Shown here one piece after another: positions 34,568 to 47,200 of a stretch of DNA of 64,000 nt; positions within the stretch are counted from its first letter, which is position 1; the number at the start of each line of letters is the position of its first letter. Source of the stretch: Phyto melanocephala (Eukaryota > Arthropoda > Insecta > Diptera > Rhinophoridae); the NCBI GenBank assembly GCA_941918925.1, contig OW799237.1, positions 108,284,515 to 108,348,514 of the forward strand, in the 5' to 3' direction. The translations under genes and the position numbers were made by a program. The notes below the pieces were generated by a model. That model saw only the letters and a list, made by a program, of their open reading frames with translations. It searched no databases and was not told the origin of the DNA.

Positions 34568-35514
34568 TTTTTTCATATTTTTTTGATATTTATTTATTAG
34601 TAGGAACGGACATCGAAGCTGGTTCCAAAATAAATGTTGGACAGTTTTAATTTGAGGATATATTTTTTAATATTGCTGTTAGTGAACATAATTCTGAATT
34701 TTCCTTTTTGTTGCCTCAGCAACAAAAAAACACTAAGTTTTTAGTGTTTTTTAAATTGTTTTTGCTTTTAATTTTCTCTAAGAATACGGTAGTATCTCGC
34801 AAAAAAAATTACCCTATTAAAATGTTAAAGCCGCAATCAAAATCTTCTCCGTACCAAATATTGTCAAAATCTATTTAGATCTTTTTGAGTCAATAGAATT
34901 CAGAAAAAAAATCAAAAACTGGTCTTTTCTATTCTGGAGCGTGTTAAATATCCTTTAAAGGCATCTTTTTTATTTGTAAGAAGTTTTTGATATTTTTGTT
35001 TTTTACTACTTATTTGCTACAAAATTATTAACTGTTAGGTCATCTTAAGAAAGTTTCACATGCATTGAAGAATATTGCAATAAACACAATTATTAAACTT
35101 TAGTATATTTTAATTATGATTTAGGTATGTAAGAGAATGTGCTAATAAATGCAATTTATTTTGAAATTTAAAATACAAACAAACGTAAATGTTTACATTC
35201 AAATGTTGAAAGGCAAAAAAAAAAAAAAAAATATGACAACTCGCTTAGAACGTTTGTACGTAAGTGGGCAAATATTGATCAACAATAAAACGTAAGTATG
35301 TAAATAAATTAGTATTTACTTTGTAATCGACTATCTTAAAAGGGAAAACAAAAACTACTGAACGAACAGACAGAAAGACTCCCTAAAAATAGTAACTTTC
35401 TTAATGTAAAGTGTTAATAAAAATAATAATAGATATTTAATTTAAATGAACTGTGAAAACTTTTAAAATAAACATTAGTGCCGATAAATACAAAAAAAAA
35501 AATTAGACTACTAT
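34568..35514. other. Intergenic AT-rich sequence, nothing recognised
   Basis: No coding-like frame; a poly-A tract of about 17 bases near 35215. Confidence 0.45.
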
Positions 35515-35822
35515 ATGCAGCCGCGCCGAATCTGATAATACCCTGCATTATTATGTACCATATTTTACAAATAAAACTCTATTCTACAAATCAACCCTTT
35601 TGTTTGATAACCACATTAAGTTAAGGAAAAAAAAATTATCCGCCACTTTATTTTATACTCTATCTTGGACTTAAATTTTTCATAGTTAACCGTATTATAC
35701 AGGTCAAGTTCTTTCCTTTGAGAAGGTTTAGGAGGGTACATTTTTAATTACCATGTTTGACCCATACATGTATATTGCAAGCCATTTTGTAGTGGCGGCC
35801 ATCATGAATTTAATGTTTTTTA
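35515..35822 (-). mobile_element. Reverse-oriented DINE-1-like fragment
   Basis: It begins GCCGAATCTGATAATACCCT and ends near GTAGTGGCGGCCATCATGAA, the reverse complement of the 32240-32650 segment. Confidence 0.55.
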
Positions 35823-35924
35823 TATAGTATTTTATATAAGTACTGATTGTCAAGCCCTTTAATTTGATTTTTTTTTCAGCTTTGGGCGTTCAAATTAAAA
35901 ATTAATTTCGAGAACTTCGTGATT

Positions 35925-36535
35925 GTTTTGTTTACAATCGGAAGAATTGGGCGCAAATTTCAGCAAACCGATTCTGTAGGAAATGTAAAAATACCTGTTC
36001 ACGCTCCCCCAGTTCGTTATGAGGAAAACATTGCTGTTGTTCAAGATAATGTGGATAATAGCCGTAAAATTCGACTCGTCGTCTTTCCCAATGAATTTTG
36101 AATAAATATTTGAATTTACACGCTTACAAGGTTTAATTGACTCAAAAGCTGAAGTTCGCTGACCATTTCAAGCGTCGTCAATACGCCGTATGGTAAGACG
36201 TAAGAGTAAAGTCACCTTTAAAAAAACATCTTCACTGACGAACTACACTTTACACTTTAGTAGATTCATTAACAAGCAGAATTTCCGCACTTGGGCAAAT
36301 GTAAGCCCACGAGTGATTGTTGAATAGCCGATGCATCCACAAAGAGTGACTGCTTGTTGCGGTTTATTGGCCGGCGGCGTCATCGGGCTGTACTTCTTTG
36401 AAAATGACGTCGGCCAAGCAGTTATCGTGAATATTGTTCGCTACAGCGAGATGATAACGGATTTCTTGTGGTCAGAAATTGAGGATATGAACCTCGATAA
36501 TATGTAGTTCCAACAGAATGGTGCCACTCGCCAGG
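35925..36535 (+). mobile_element. Mariner-like transposase remnant
   Basis: The + strand gives YEENIAVVQDNVDNSRKIRL, then GLLAGGVIGLYFFENDVGQA, VIVNIVRYSEMITDF and FQQNGATRQAA, in the correct order for a mariner-like transposase, with stops and frame breaks. It is cut off at its 3' side by a DINE-1-like repeat starting about 36541. Confidence 0.75.
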
Positions 36536-36540
36536 CAGCC

Positions 36541-37290
36541 AACCCCATAAAGTATATATGTATTTTCTGGAGCAAATTAACCAATGTCCGCCTGTCCGTG
36601 TGTATGTTGAAATTAACTTTTTGAAGCCCACATTTTCCCGACCCGTGTAAGGTACCAAAACATTAGAAATATTCGAGAACAGATTGGTATTGAAAATTAG
36701 AGAAATCGGTCTATATACGACTGCGATACATATGATAAAAAAAAACCTAGACCACCTCGTCTTTTCACACCAATACAAGCTGGATGAACGTAGGTTCGAA
36801 TACCAGTTAAGACAAAAAAAATTGTTTTTTATTTTTATTTTTATTTGGTTGTTGGGTTTAAGCTGGTTTATATGCATTTCACTGGTGCTTATGCCAGATC
36901 ATCAGTAAACCTTTACCCAAATTCTTGAAAAAGTTTAAAATTTTTATAAGTTATATTTTTAAATTCTCATTAACAAAATGAGAATTCAAAAATAAAACAA
37001 AAAAACTATAAAAAACTTTTTCAAAAACCCAACCAACAATTTTTCAATTTTAATTTATTTTATTTTTCTAATTCTAAGTTTTTTATTTTGTTTTATTTTT
37101 TTTTCTTTTATTTTTTTTTTATTTCTTTATTTTTTATTTTCTGTTAATATTTTTAATTTTTTTTTTATTTTTTTTAACATACATTAAACTTAATTTGAAT
37201 GGTGACACAAACAATTGTTATTGCATGACTACACGTTGTGAAGGGTATATAAGATTCGGCACGGCCGAATAAAGCACTATTACTTATTTT
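36541..37290 (+). mobile_element. DINE-1-like repeat (5'-truncated)
   Basis: It starts at CCCCATAAAGTATATATG, carries CCGCCTGTCCGTGTGTATG and a T-rich middle, and ends with AGATTCGGCACGGCCGAATA. The 5' TATACCC end is missing. Confidence 0.65.
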
Positions 37291-38879
37291 TATTTAATTT
37301 TGGTGCCATACTTTTTAATTAAATATTCTGTTAATGTAGCCCTAAATAAATAATTATAAATTATACAAGTCCTTTTTTCATTTTACTGACTTTGGGCTAG
37401 TTTTTCACCCCAATGAAAAAATATTTAATAATCCTAAATAAATTTTAAATTACCCCAACTTTTCGTGTTGTTGTAATTTTATATACATATATTTTTTTGT
37501 CATATTACGTAGCGTCCATTTTTACCACATCTGCTTTTTTATCGTTTAAGTCACCAAACTATACTTTATAAAATTAAAAAAAATATTTTCTTAACAGTTG
37601 AGGCATAAAATCAATAATATTTATTAGCAAATAGAAATGTCAATTAAAGAATAATAGAAACGATTTATGATAAATATGCAAACTTAGAAGTTTTCTAGAA
37701 AAATGCGTCAAAACTGAAAACAACGTCTGTATTTTGTAAGTATATTTTTAAAGACAAGAGTAACAACTTTCGGACGAATGTCAAAGTCATGTATATTTAC
37801 ATATGTATGTACATATATTAAGTTAGCTGAACGCGAACCGCATTATTGGTTTCAACTAAATTTTGGTATTGTTTAAGAGTTTATTTCTGAAAAAACATTA
37901 AAAAAGATTCCTGACCCGAACGCTGTTTACAATCCATTTAAACTGCCGCCAAAATAAATGTTCATGTTTTCGGCCGAAATAAACTTGAAATTAGGGATTT
38001 CCCACAGATTTTGACAGTAGCTGTATTTGCTCATTTTATTATACATATTTGACGAAATTAAAAATTAAAGAAAAAAATTAAAAGAAAAACCAAATATAAT
38101 AAAATTGGTCACCTTTGAAGCAATTTGCCGGCGTAAGAAATAAAAATAAATCTATTGCAGAGTTCACCCCGTATAGCGAATATAGCGTATAGCGCTCCTA
38201 GATCAATGAAACTTGGCAAAAATATGTGTTATAATCATAGGTTGACAAAGCTTAAAAATAATGAAAATCGAAAGAAGTTTTCCTAAGAAGACCTAATCCT
38301 GCCTCTGAAAAAGCTTTTGTTTAGCAAATTCATCTTTTATCGTCAGCATAAGTTTATGGATAAAGCTTATTAAGTAAAATTAGAAAAATAAAACAATTTC
38401 CACACATCACAGAACAAGAATTGACTCCAAACCGATTTGCAAATTGTAAGGTTTGTACACTGTCAATGCTTTAATGAAGTTACGTGATGTGAGGCGCGAA
38501 AACTGTTACTGAAAACTATTATTAATTAATTTAGTTTTTGAATTTTAGTTCAAATTTTTTTTTGCCATTGCCTTTGATATTCTTCTTTTATTCAAAGTAA
38601 GATAAAGTTTAATAAAGTTCAGAAAAATAGACAGAGAGACAGCCAGTTCTAAAAAGTGTTTTTATGTTCTACACCATTTTATCTTAATACGCTTTCCGTA
38701 GGGGCCTTGATGCTACATCAATGTTACTTTACCCTAGTGTTTCTATCAGAAAAAAAATAATATTTGTAAACTTACTGCCTTGTTATTGCCTTTTTTAATT
38801 CAATATGTCTTGCAACTATGATTAGAAAGAAGAGAGAAGCTAAAAAACCAATTTAAATTTACTTAGTTTGCTTGTATCG
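37291..38879. other. Intergenic sequence, nothing recognised
   Basis: No coding-like frame and no repeat shared with the rest of the window was seen. Confidence 0.4.
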
Positions 38880-39074
38880 GTCCAGACGAGATAGATAACT
38901 GACTCTGGGTGTAATGTTGTGAGGATGAGAAGTAAGCAGCTTCTGGGATTTGACAGGAAGCGGCTGAAGGACATTGTAGCTAAGCTGACTGCAGTTTTGG
39001 CAATTATACCAGGAAAATGAGAATACCCTATAATGACTTGTGTAAAAGCTGTCTAGACGAAGAGGAGAAATAAA
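38880..39074 (+). mobile_element. Non-LTR retrotransposon (LINE) C-terminal remnant
   Basis: The frames give LGFDRKRLKDIVAKLTAVLA and, after a shift, MRIPYNDLCKSCLDEEE. This is the RNase H-to-zinc-knuckle region seen at the end of I/R1/jockey-type ORF2 proteins (LC..C..EEE..HLL.CP). Short and broken. Confidence 0.55.
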
Positions 39075-39080
39075 CTATTG

Positions 39081-39683
39081 GGGGATTCACAATAGTGTCA
39101 TTAAATCATACTTATGTCCTATAATAATAGCATGAAAAATTAAGACTATTGTGAACAACCCTTCATAATTAAGTGTGCTATTTTGAATTTAAATCAGCTG
39201 ATAGAAAATAATTATAAAAATAAATATTTGGCTAAATTAAAATATTTCTTAATTCTAATCCATGAATTTATTAAATTAGATCTTACCACAATATTTTTCA
39301 TTTTTCAGTTTTGCCGCAAATCACAAATAAATTAAATTTTGTTTGATAAACTAAAACAGCAGAGTCCTTAGCCGATCTTATTTGACGCCGTCAGTGATTT
39401 GTTATCGAAAATTAGCAACTGCGCTTAAATTTGGATGTCGGCCCGATAAAATTATACAATGAACGGCGACGGCTTACAAAAACTATTGCGGCTTGGCTTA
39501 GCCAGCTTAGCCGTTTAGCATAGGTCTCTGCTTATTAAATACTACAGCACAGTAAACATAGCGTACAAAATTCTATTATTATAACACTTTTTGTTTGAAA
39601 AGCAACAACAACATTTTTAAACCATTGTACATTTTTAGAACAATATGACAATATGACATGATAAGACACCTTGTGAATCACCC
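39081..39683. mobile_element. Inverted-repeat element, about 600 bp
   Basis: The left end GGGGATTCACAATAGTGTCA pairs with the reverse-complemented right end GGGTGATTCACAAGGTGTCT. The interior is non-coding. It is inserted directly after the LINE remnant. Confidence 0.5.
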
Positions 39684-40010
39684 ATATATATGTATAACTT
39701 CCTATAACACTGTCCGGCGCTAAAGTACATAAAGAAGATTATTTTCGGGACCTGCAGACTACATAGCCATAGTCAGAGATGGCAACGCTAAGTCTTGCAG
39801 AAATTTCAACTTTGAAAAACCAACAATGTTTAGAGAAAATTTTCTAGGAAACGTTAAAAACTGTTTAGGAAATAGTTGGAAAATTTGCCTCACCTGCCTT
39901 ATTGTTCAGACTTTGCCTTGTCAGACTTCTTTTTGTTTCGATCGATGCAGAATTCTCTCGCTTCACTTAGAATCATTCGAAATTGACATTCGAAAGGCCC
40001 CTGGGGCTAA

Positions 40011-40125
40011 ATTACGGCATTCGATCACGATTGAAATTTTACTCGAACGATCGAGTTTGCTGTGCTTTAGGTATAGAGATTCTAATAAGAATTATCAAAT
40101 TTCGATTACGTTCGAATGCCGTAAT
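40011..40125. repeat. 115-bp hairpin
   Basis: The ends ATTACGGCATTCGATCACGA and, reverse-complemented, ATTACGGCATTCGAACGTAA pair over about 28 bases with few mismatches. This explains the two overlapping open frames near 39826-40215, which I do not accept as genes. Confidence 0.6.
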
Positions 40126-41099
40126 TCGCCGCCAGTTCTTTTGGTGCGGAATCCATACGTTGCCAGAAATATGGGAAAAAATTATTGCCGACAATGGCTG
40201 ATATTTGATATTTGATATTTATTTTTTTATTTTTATTTTATTTATTAAGAAATCTGTCACTGGTGTACGAATATTAAACAAAAAAAATCGGCATTTTTAA
40301 GTTTACACCCAACTATTTATAAGAATTCATGTACCAATTAGATTTAATAAATCATTTTTTTTTACTATTTAATTTAGATTTATAATATGACGTGTTAAAT
40401 AAATCCAAAATATACACTGCAATCAAAATTTGGAAAAAAAATGTTTAGACACAATTTTTAACACTTTTATACGTAAAGATAGATATGCTATCAAAAGTAG
40501 ATATACTATCAGAATAGTCGGCAAAAAAATTATAAAATGTAATTAAGTCATTACATGACCTTTCTAATAAAAGTAATCTAGTTACTTATCGTAACTTAAC
40601 ATAAATCGATAAACCGAATTGAACATTATCTGACCTTCACTTAAGAAATATGGATTTATGAATACATTTTATTGAATAATGCTGCATATGTGTGTCTGAA
40701 ACATGTATAATCTGAAAATATTTTCGTTTACGCCCAGTAGTTCCCCAACGACTACGTTAATCCTCCTAAAATGCTAGGACAGTCGAAAGCATGCAAACGT
40801 TTATAATTTGCATGAGTATAAGTATGTATGTGTAAATAAAAGACAAAATCTATTGACATATATCGACTACACGTTAGATCGATTAACCAACCGAATGCTG
40901 TTGTATGCACTACCGCTCCCAACAAACCGCTTAACAAATACACACCAATACTACAACAGCTAACTACTCATAATCACTACAAATGTAATATAAACACTTA
41001 CTAACTTAGTACGCAAAAGGTAAACATTTAATAGAGATTTAGAGAGTACCCTTTTCCTACACCCGAATCCGTGCATGAATTTAGAGGCCCAGAAACGTT

Positions 41100-41107
41100 T
41101 ATAAATA
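41100..41107 (+). promoter_or_regulatory. TATA box of the P450 gene
   Basis: TATAAATA, with a likely transcription start about 30 bases downstream (near 41130). This leaves a 5' leader of roughly 120 bases before the ATG at 41250. Position relative to the start codon is the main support; no Inr consensus was certain. Confidence 0.55.
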
Positions 41108-41249
41108 CAAGTGTTGCGGTCTAGAAGTTAACATTTCAAATTTTACTTTTAACGGGCGTGTGCATAACGAACCTAAAGTGAAACATTTAAAAACAAATAT
41201 CTAATCATAACGGTTTAAAGATAATTCAAATAAATATTTCTAAAGCAAA

Positions 41250-44200
41250 ATGTTTATACAAAAAGTGGTGAGTTTTGATACAGTATCTTGCAACTTGAAA
41301 ACAAAGTGCTAAAGTTTTTATGCAAATCTTAAAATCAAATTTATTTACATAATTTACTTCAAAAGTAAAAAAAAAAAATTAAAAAAAAATTAGTACAAAA
41401 ATCATAATTAAACTTCCCATCATGTAACCTTAGACACAATTAATATCAGTAATGAAACAAAATATCTGATATATAATAAAAAAATAAATAAATATATAAG
41501 TATTTGTATCTATCATACAAATCAACAAGTAAATAAAATGAATAAAAAAATAATCACAATCCTCATTAGTGGGCAAGTGTTAATTTTAAAAATAAATATT
41601 AAAAATAAACTTAAATAGGAGCGGAAGCATTATATACAAAATTTTTTCGAATACAAGTACATAAAAAAATACAAATTTTAAAGACATCTTAAAACAACCT
41701 TTAAATCTATTCAATAAACAAAATATATTATTATTATTAAATATATGTATGTACATCGAAGAGTATTTATAGGTTTTGGTAAAAATTATTAAAAAAAAAA
41801 AAAAATTTAACACCAGCAACCAAAAATATGTGCATAAATATCTACATAAGTACATAACTATATATTTATATAGTCACATTGTATTCCTAAAAATCACCTT
41901 GAAAGTATATAATTAAATTGTGCAATATTGCCAAAGTATCTTGCAGGTCGTCGTCGTTTTATTTTGTTTGAAAAAAGTGAATTGCTATATTTTCACTACG
42001 AGAATGTTTCAATGCATCAGTAACTTAAAACGAGAAAGTAAAAACTTTTATCTTTAACTTTTGATCAAGAAATAAAATAAAAAAAACTTTCTATAAATTC
42101 TTCCATAAAGATTAAATTAAAAAAATTTTTCGGATACATATCCTTTTTATTTTTTTTTTTAAATTTTCTATACTTTAACGTCCATTACTATGAGTAACAA
42201 GAGCTTATCTATCTGCATCTTCATAAACTTAACATTTTATATTCTGAGTTGTTAAAAAGTTAATCTGTCTGTGAGTGTATTGAAATCAATTTCCATCATG
42301 AAATATTATCGTATGCAGGTACCCTGTAATGATCTGGCCAGATTTCATTTACCTCTTAATAGATACGACTCTTTTCAACCACCAGTTTACATAGCATTTT
42401 CGCCATATATTTAGTGTCGATACAGCTGTTTGGCCGGTCATTACATGCCACCGAAAATTTTTTTGAATTTTGTAAGCAGTTCCCCCACAAAAACTATAAT
42501 TTTTTAATTAATTTATTTTATTTACTTATTTTAATAGTATTTTTTTTTTATATATATTTCTGCCTAGGTAAGGTTAGGTTGAAAAAAAGGGGCACTAAAA
42601 GTGCAAACCCATGACAGGTATACACGTAAAATGCCTTTAATAAAAAACAATATTTTCTAGATAAAAATCGACTAGTTCGGGAACCCAGTCCTCTCAATTT
42701 AATTCCTTATGGATCCCAGCTTGAGTTTCTTAGGTTTTCCCAGTTCGAAATAGTATCCATGTAAAAATTTTCACGTCTCATACGCCCAAACGCAGGACAA
42801 TGACAAAGGCAGTGTTCCAAGCCATAACCTCAGCCTGAAAAACAGTGTTGTGGTCTGTTTATTTACTTCTGTTTCGGTTCATGTCATTCAAGCCCATTCC
42901 TTTTCGGTCACCAATCTTTGACCCGTACGTATAAAGATCGCCGTCTTTGGTAATTCTTACCCTAGTTACTTCATTCCATTCTTCCGGTATTATAGTGATG
43001 CAGTTAATTCTTTTATATCTCAGTGGCCTTTTGCCACATGTTACCTATGTGATATTGCACATTGATAAAATATTTGATATTCTCTGGTATTTGGTCTTAT
43101 TTTCTCTTGCCAGTTATTTGACCATTGCCATTAATCTAGTAGCAGCCTTCATATTTCAGCAGAATTGATAGTATATTCTCAATAGTCATTGTTGATGTGG
43201 TTCTCATGGCACCGCATGAATCTTTTGAAGAGATTTAATTTACCTTCTTTGCTAAGGATGTCCGAGGATGTATCGAGTCATATGTTATGGCCGGCCATAT
43301 TTCACCTTTACTTGCTGCTTCCGTTTTTGGTAGGGTAGGGTAGGGTAGAAAGGGTTGAAATTAGCGCTATATATTGCATTACAAAAACCAACTAATTGAG
43401 ACATCGCATATAAAAATCATGTCTTCTAGAAGTGCTCTTGAAAGCAGGTAAATACTAAATAAGCGATTTAACATAAAAAGGCACAAATTTATTTCACTAT
43501 TAATTTTTCAGCTGTTCACCAGCTGCTATTTTTTATATGTCAAAATTTCATACACTCTCTCTATTCTCCTATAACTTACGATTGTCAAACTTCATATAAA
43601 ACAAATGCTATCACAAAATCCTCTCCAAATTGCTATCACCTAATATGATTACACCATATACCTGATTAGTAAATAAGTCTTCAAGTCAATTTTATTTTGA
43701 CGTATAAATTTTTTACCTTTTGGAAAACTGTTTGTTATTTTATATTTTAAAAAATAAAATATAAAAAATTGTAGTTATATTTTATAAAATTTTTTGTAAA
43801 CAAAAATGTTTAAATGTTTCTTTTAAACTGAAAAGGGGAAACCGATATGTTGATACATGGGCGAATCTATCATCATTTTTGAAGTAAGTAATCTCAAATA
43901 ATTATTATTAGTTTTTGATTGTTTGTAATCGTAATCAATTATTAATTAGGAATTTTTTTTATTAATCATTACGATTCCTTTTTAAATGTATCGTAATCAC
44001 AGTTCAACTGTACTGGTTAAAAGTATCGATTAGTATCGAATAATCAATTGAAAGAAGTCTTAAGTGGCATGCAGTCGAAGCTGATAGAAATGAAAACCAA
44101 AGCAGCACTAAACGGTCTTAAGATAAGCATAACCAAGACAAAAGTCATGAGAATTAATACCACATATACAAATAGCTTTTCACTGCAATAACGGCAGATT

Positions 44201-47200
44201 GAAAGGTTCAGTCTTCTTTGCTACCTGCAAAATAACAACAAACGGAGGTTCCAAAAAAGACATTGAGAACCGTATTAACAAAGCCCGACAAGCCTATGAC
44301 CATTAACATTCAGTGTGGGACTTACAGCTCTATACTTAATAATAATAAACTTAGTTGCTTTGTATATGGAATGCAGCTCGCTGCAATTTCAAAACAATTC
44401 AGGTTTTTGTACATCGATGTACATGATTTTTTGGTCAACTACCCTTAGCAATGCCCAACTATGGGTATTAAATGGACAGATTCCAGTCGAAATTGAAATA
44501 TGAATACTGAAATAAAGGTGAAACCGCAATGCCCAATTCATTCCTGGCGTCGACAGCTGGACATTGAAACGTGAATAATAAATAAAACGTGTAACAAACT
44601 GAAGTGATATGCAGCAGACTAAAGAAATTAAAATGCTATCATTGAGGCCATATGCTTCTTATAGAAACAAAAGTAATTTATATATAATGGGTGTCCCAAA
44701 AATATCGCAAGACTTAAACGGTGTCCCAAATCAATGCAACATTTTAAGAATGTCCCAAAATTTTAATGTCAATTCGACAGAAATTCATATTAGCTGTTAA
44801 ATTGTTTTTTTTAGGGTTGCCAACATTTAACAATTTTAACTGCACAAATAACGACATAATCAAATCTGGCGTTAACTTTGGAACACACTCAAAATCATGT
44901 GATAATTTTGGAACACCCTTTGTATTAAGCAATAAAAGCAGTAGTAGAACTTGTCTGCACTAATAGCAGCACCTCAATGTGTCTTAAGTCTTTTTATACA
45001 TATTTTTTTGGTTTAATCTTAAGTCATTGATATGTGTCTTAAGTCTTTTAGTATATTGGTTTGGATTTGTTTCTTAAGTCCTTGATATATTCCATTTCTG
45101 TTTGAGTGAAATTCTGAGCTTATTTCTTTGACGTTAAACAATAAGGTCTAAAATCAAAAAATTGCAGTTTGATTGGAATTCACTCAAATTCCTGTCTCTT
45201 TCACTTGGTATCAGTAACTGCAGTTTAGCACAACTGCTCTTAAGACAATAATTCCGAAAAATTTATATTTTGTTTGACATTAAATAAAAACTACTGATTC
45301 TGTTTTAAAACAATTTTGCCTGACTACAAAGTTTTAATGTGCAGTGCGAGTAAACATTTTAAATGCGTTTTGTTGTAGCAAAATTTCTACTCAAAGCGAA
45401 TGCTATGTATCTGTTAAAAATATTAAACATGTTAATTTGAAAAACATAAAACACAAGAAATTATTTTTCATAAAATCTCCTAAAGAAATGATATGGTTAG
45501 TAGATAGGAAAAGTAGGTGTCGGAAGCTAAGAGATACTTTTCCTTAGATAAAACAAAAAACAGAAAGAATTAGAAATTAAAATAATATATAAAAAATATT
45601 GAATTTGAGAACTTATGATTTAAGGAATATTGTTAATATTTTAATTATGGTGTATTGTAAACTTCGATTTCTTGAAAAGTTTTAAAGTTAGATTTGTCTA
45701 TACAAATTACGAACAAGAAACTATTCAAGGCATATTCATAACATTACGATTAAGAAACACTTGTATTTTGTTTTTGTATATATGTCTGCATATGTCGCAC
45801 AATTTTTTTTTTTTAATGTTGATACTTTGTTAAAAACCTCAATGTAAAAGCTTTATATTCTCGTATTGTTATTATACCCTACACAGTGAGTATTTGTCAC
45901 ACCGTTTTAAATTTCTACAATTTTCATTTCCGACCCCATAATGTATATATTTTCTAAAAGCAATGTCCGCCTGTCCGTCTTTCCGTGTGTGTGTGTGTGT
46001 TGAAATCATCTTTTTGAAGCCCCCAGACATTTTTAAGACCTGTGTTAAATACCAAAATATCAGAAATATTAGAGGGAGATCGGTATTGAAAATCAGAAAA
46101 ATCGCTCTATAACTGAGATACATATGATGAAAAAACCTAGACCACCTCGTCCTCTCACACCAATACAAACTGGAAGAACGTAGGTTCGAATCCCAGTTAA
46201 GACAAAAAAAATTTTACTTCTTTTTTATTTATTTTTTTTTAAATATTTTTTTCGTATTTTTTTATTACTTTTTTTATTTTTTTTTTATTCTTTTTTTTTT
46301 ACTTTTTTTTAACATACACTACACGTTTGAAGAGTATATAAGATTCGGCACGGCCGAATAAAGCAACTTATCCCAAATTATTTATTGTACACAAAAAATA
46401 AAAAGTTAATTTTGAAGAGTGCAGACATACTATTAAAAAAAACTTGGTACTACTTGTAAATGCTTAAAAAAAAAACAATCAGCCGATAGGATACGAGTAC
46501 CTTGAAACTATTTAAAATATTTGTGTAAAACCTGCCTAAATTACTATTTATGTTATACTTTACAATTTTAAGTCCTTTACGGCGTAAATACATATCTACG
46601 AGTATATGATTTATTTAAAAAAAAATGCTATAGTAGTATGAAGATATTAAGATATTATTACCATTATTCAATAGTTTAACCTTAAAGAAATTTATTTTAA
46701 AAAACCTTTTTTTTCTTCTTTTTTGTTTGTTTTATAAACATATAATTTGTAATAAATAGTTTTGAGTAAATATTTAACTAATACGTGACAAATATAGATG
46801 TTGTATCTTATATTTAAAAAGTAAATTGTGTTAATGATTTAATTTTGTTTTTAGTTTTGTGTTTCTTCTCATAATTATGACAATTGTCATTTATTATATA
46901 ATACATGAGTATTACAATGGCTAAACGTGTTTGTGGCTAGTGTTAATTTCTTTTTTTTTATGTGCATATTTATGTATATGTAAAGTAAGCAGACGCAAAA
47001 ATAATTAATTATTAACTTGTTGTATGTGCATGTTAAATCGTAGAAATATTCTCCCTCCTTCATTTGACAAATCGTTAATTTCTAACAAAAGCACAGAATT
47101 TATTCGTACCCTTATATTTTTTATTCATTATTATCATTTTTTTTTTCGTAAAACATAAATTATTTAACAATATTTCCACTTTGTACTTATGTATGTATGT

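Noticed and set aside
36422..36877. 151-aa open frame on the - strand
   Set aside because: It spans the antisense of a mariner remnant and of a DINE-1-like repeat; not a gene.
39826..40215. 129-aa open frame on the + strand
   Set aside because: Half of it is one arm-loop-arm hairpin (40011-40125); an overlapping second frame is equally open and neither resembles a protein family.
42947..43168. 73-aa hydrophobic frame on the + strand
   Set aside because: It is antisense to a probable LINE remnant; the hydrophobicity comes from T-rich composition.
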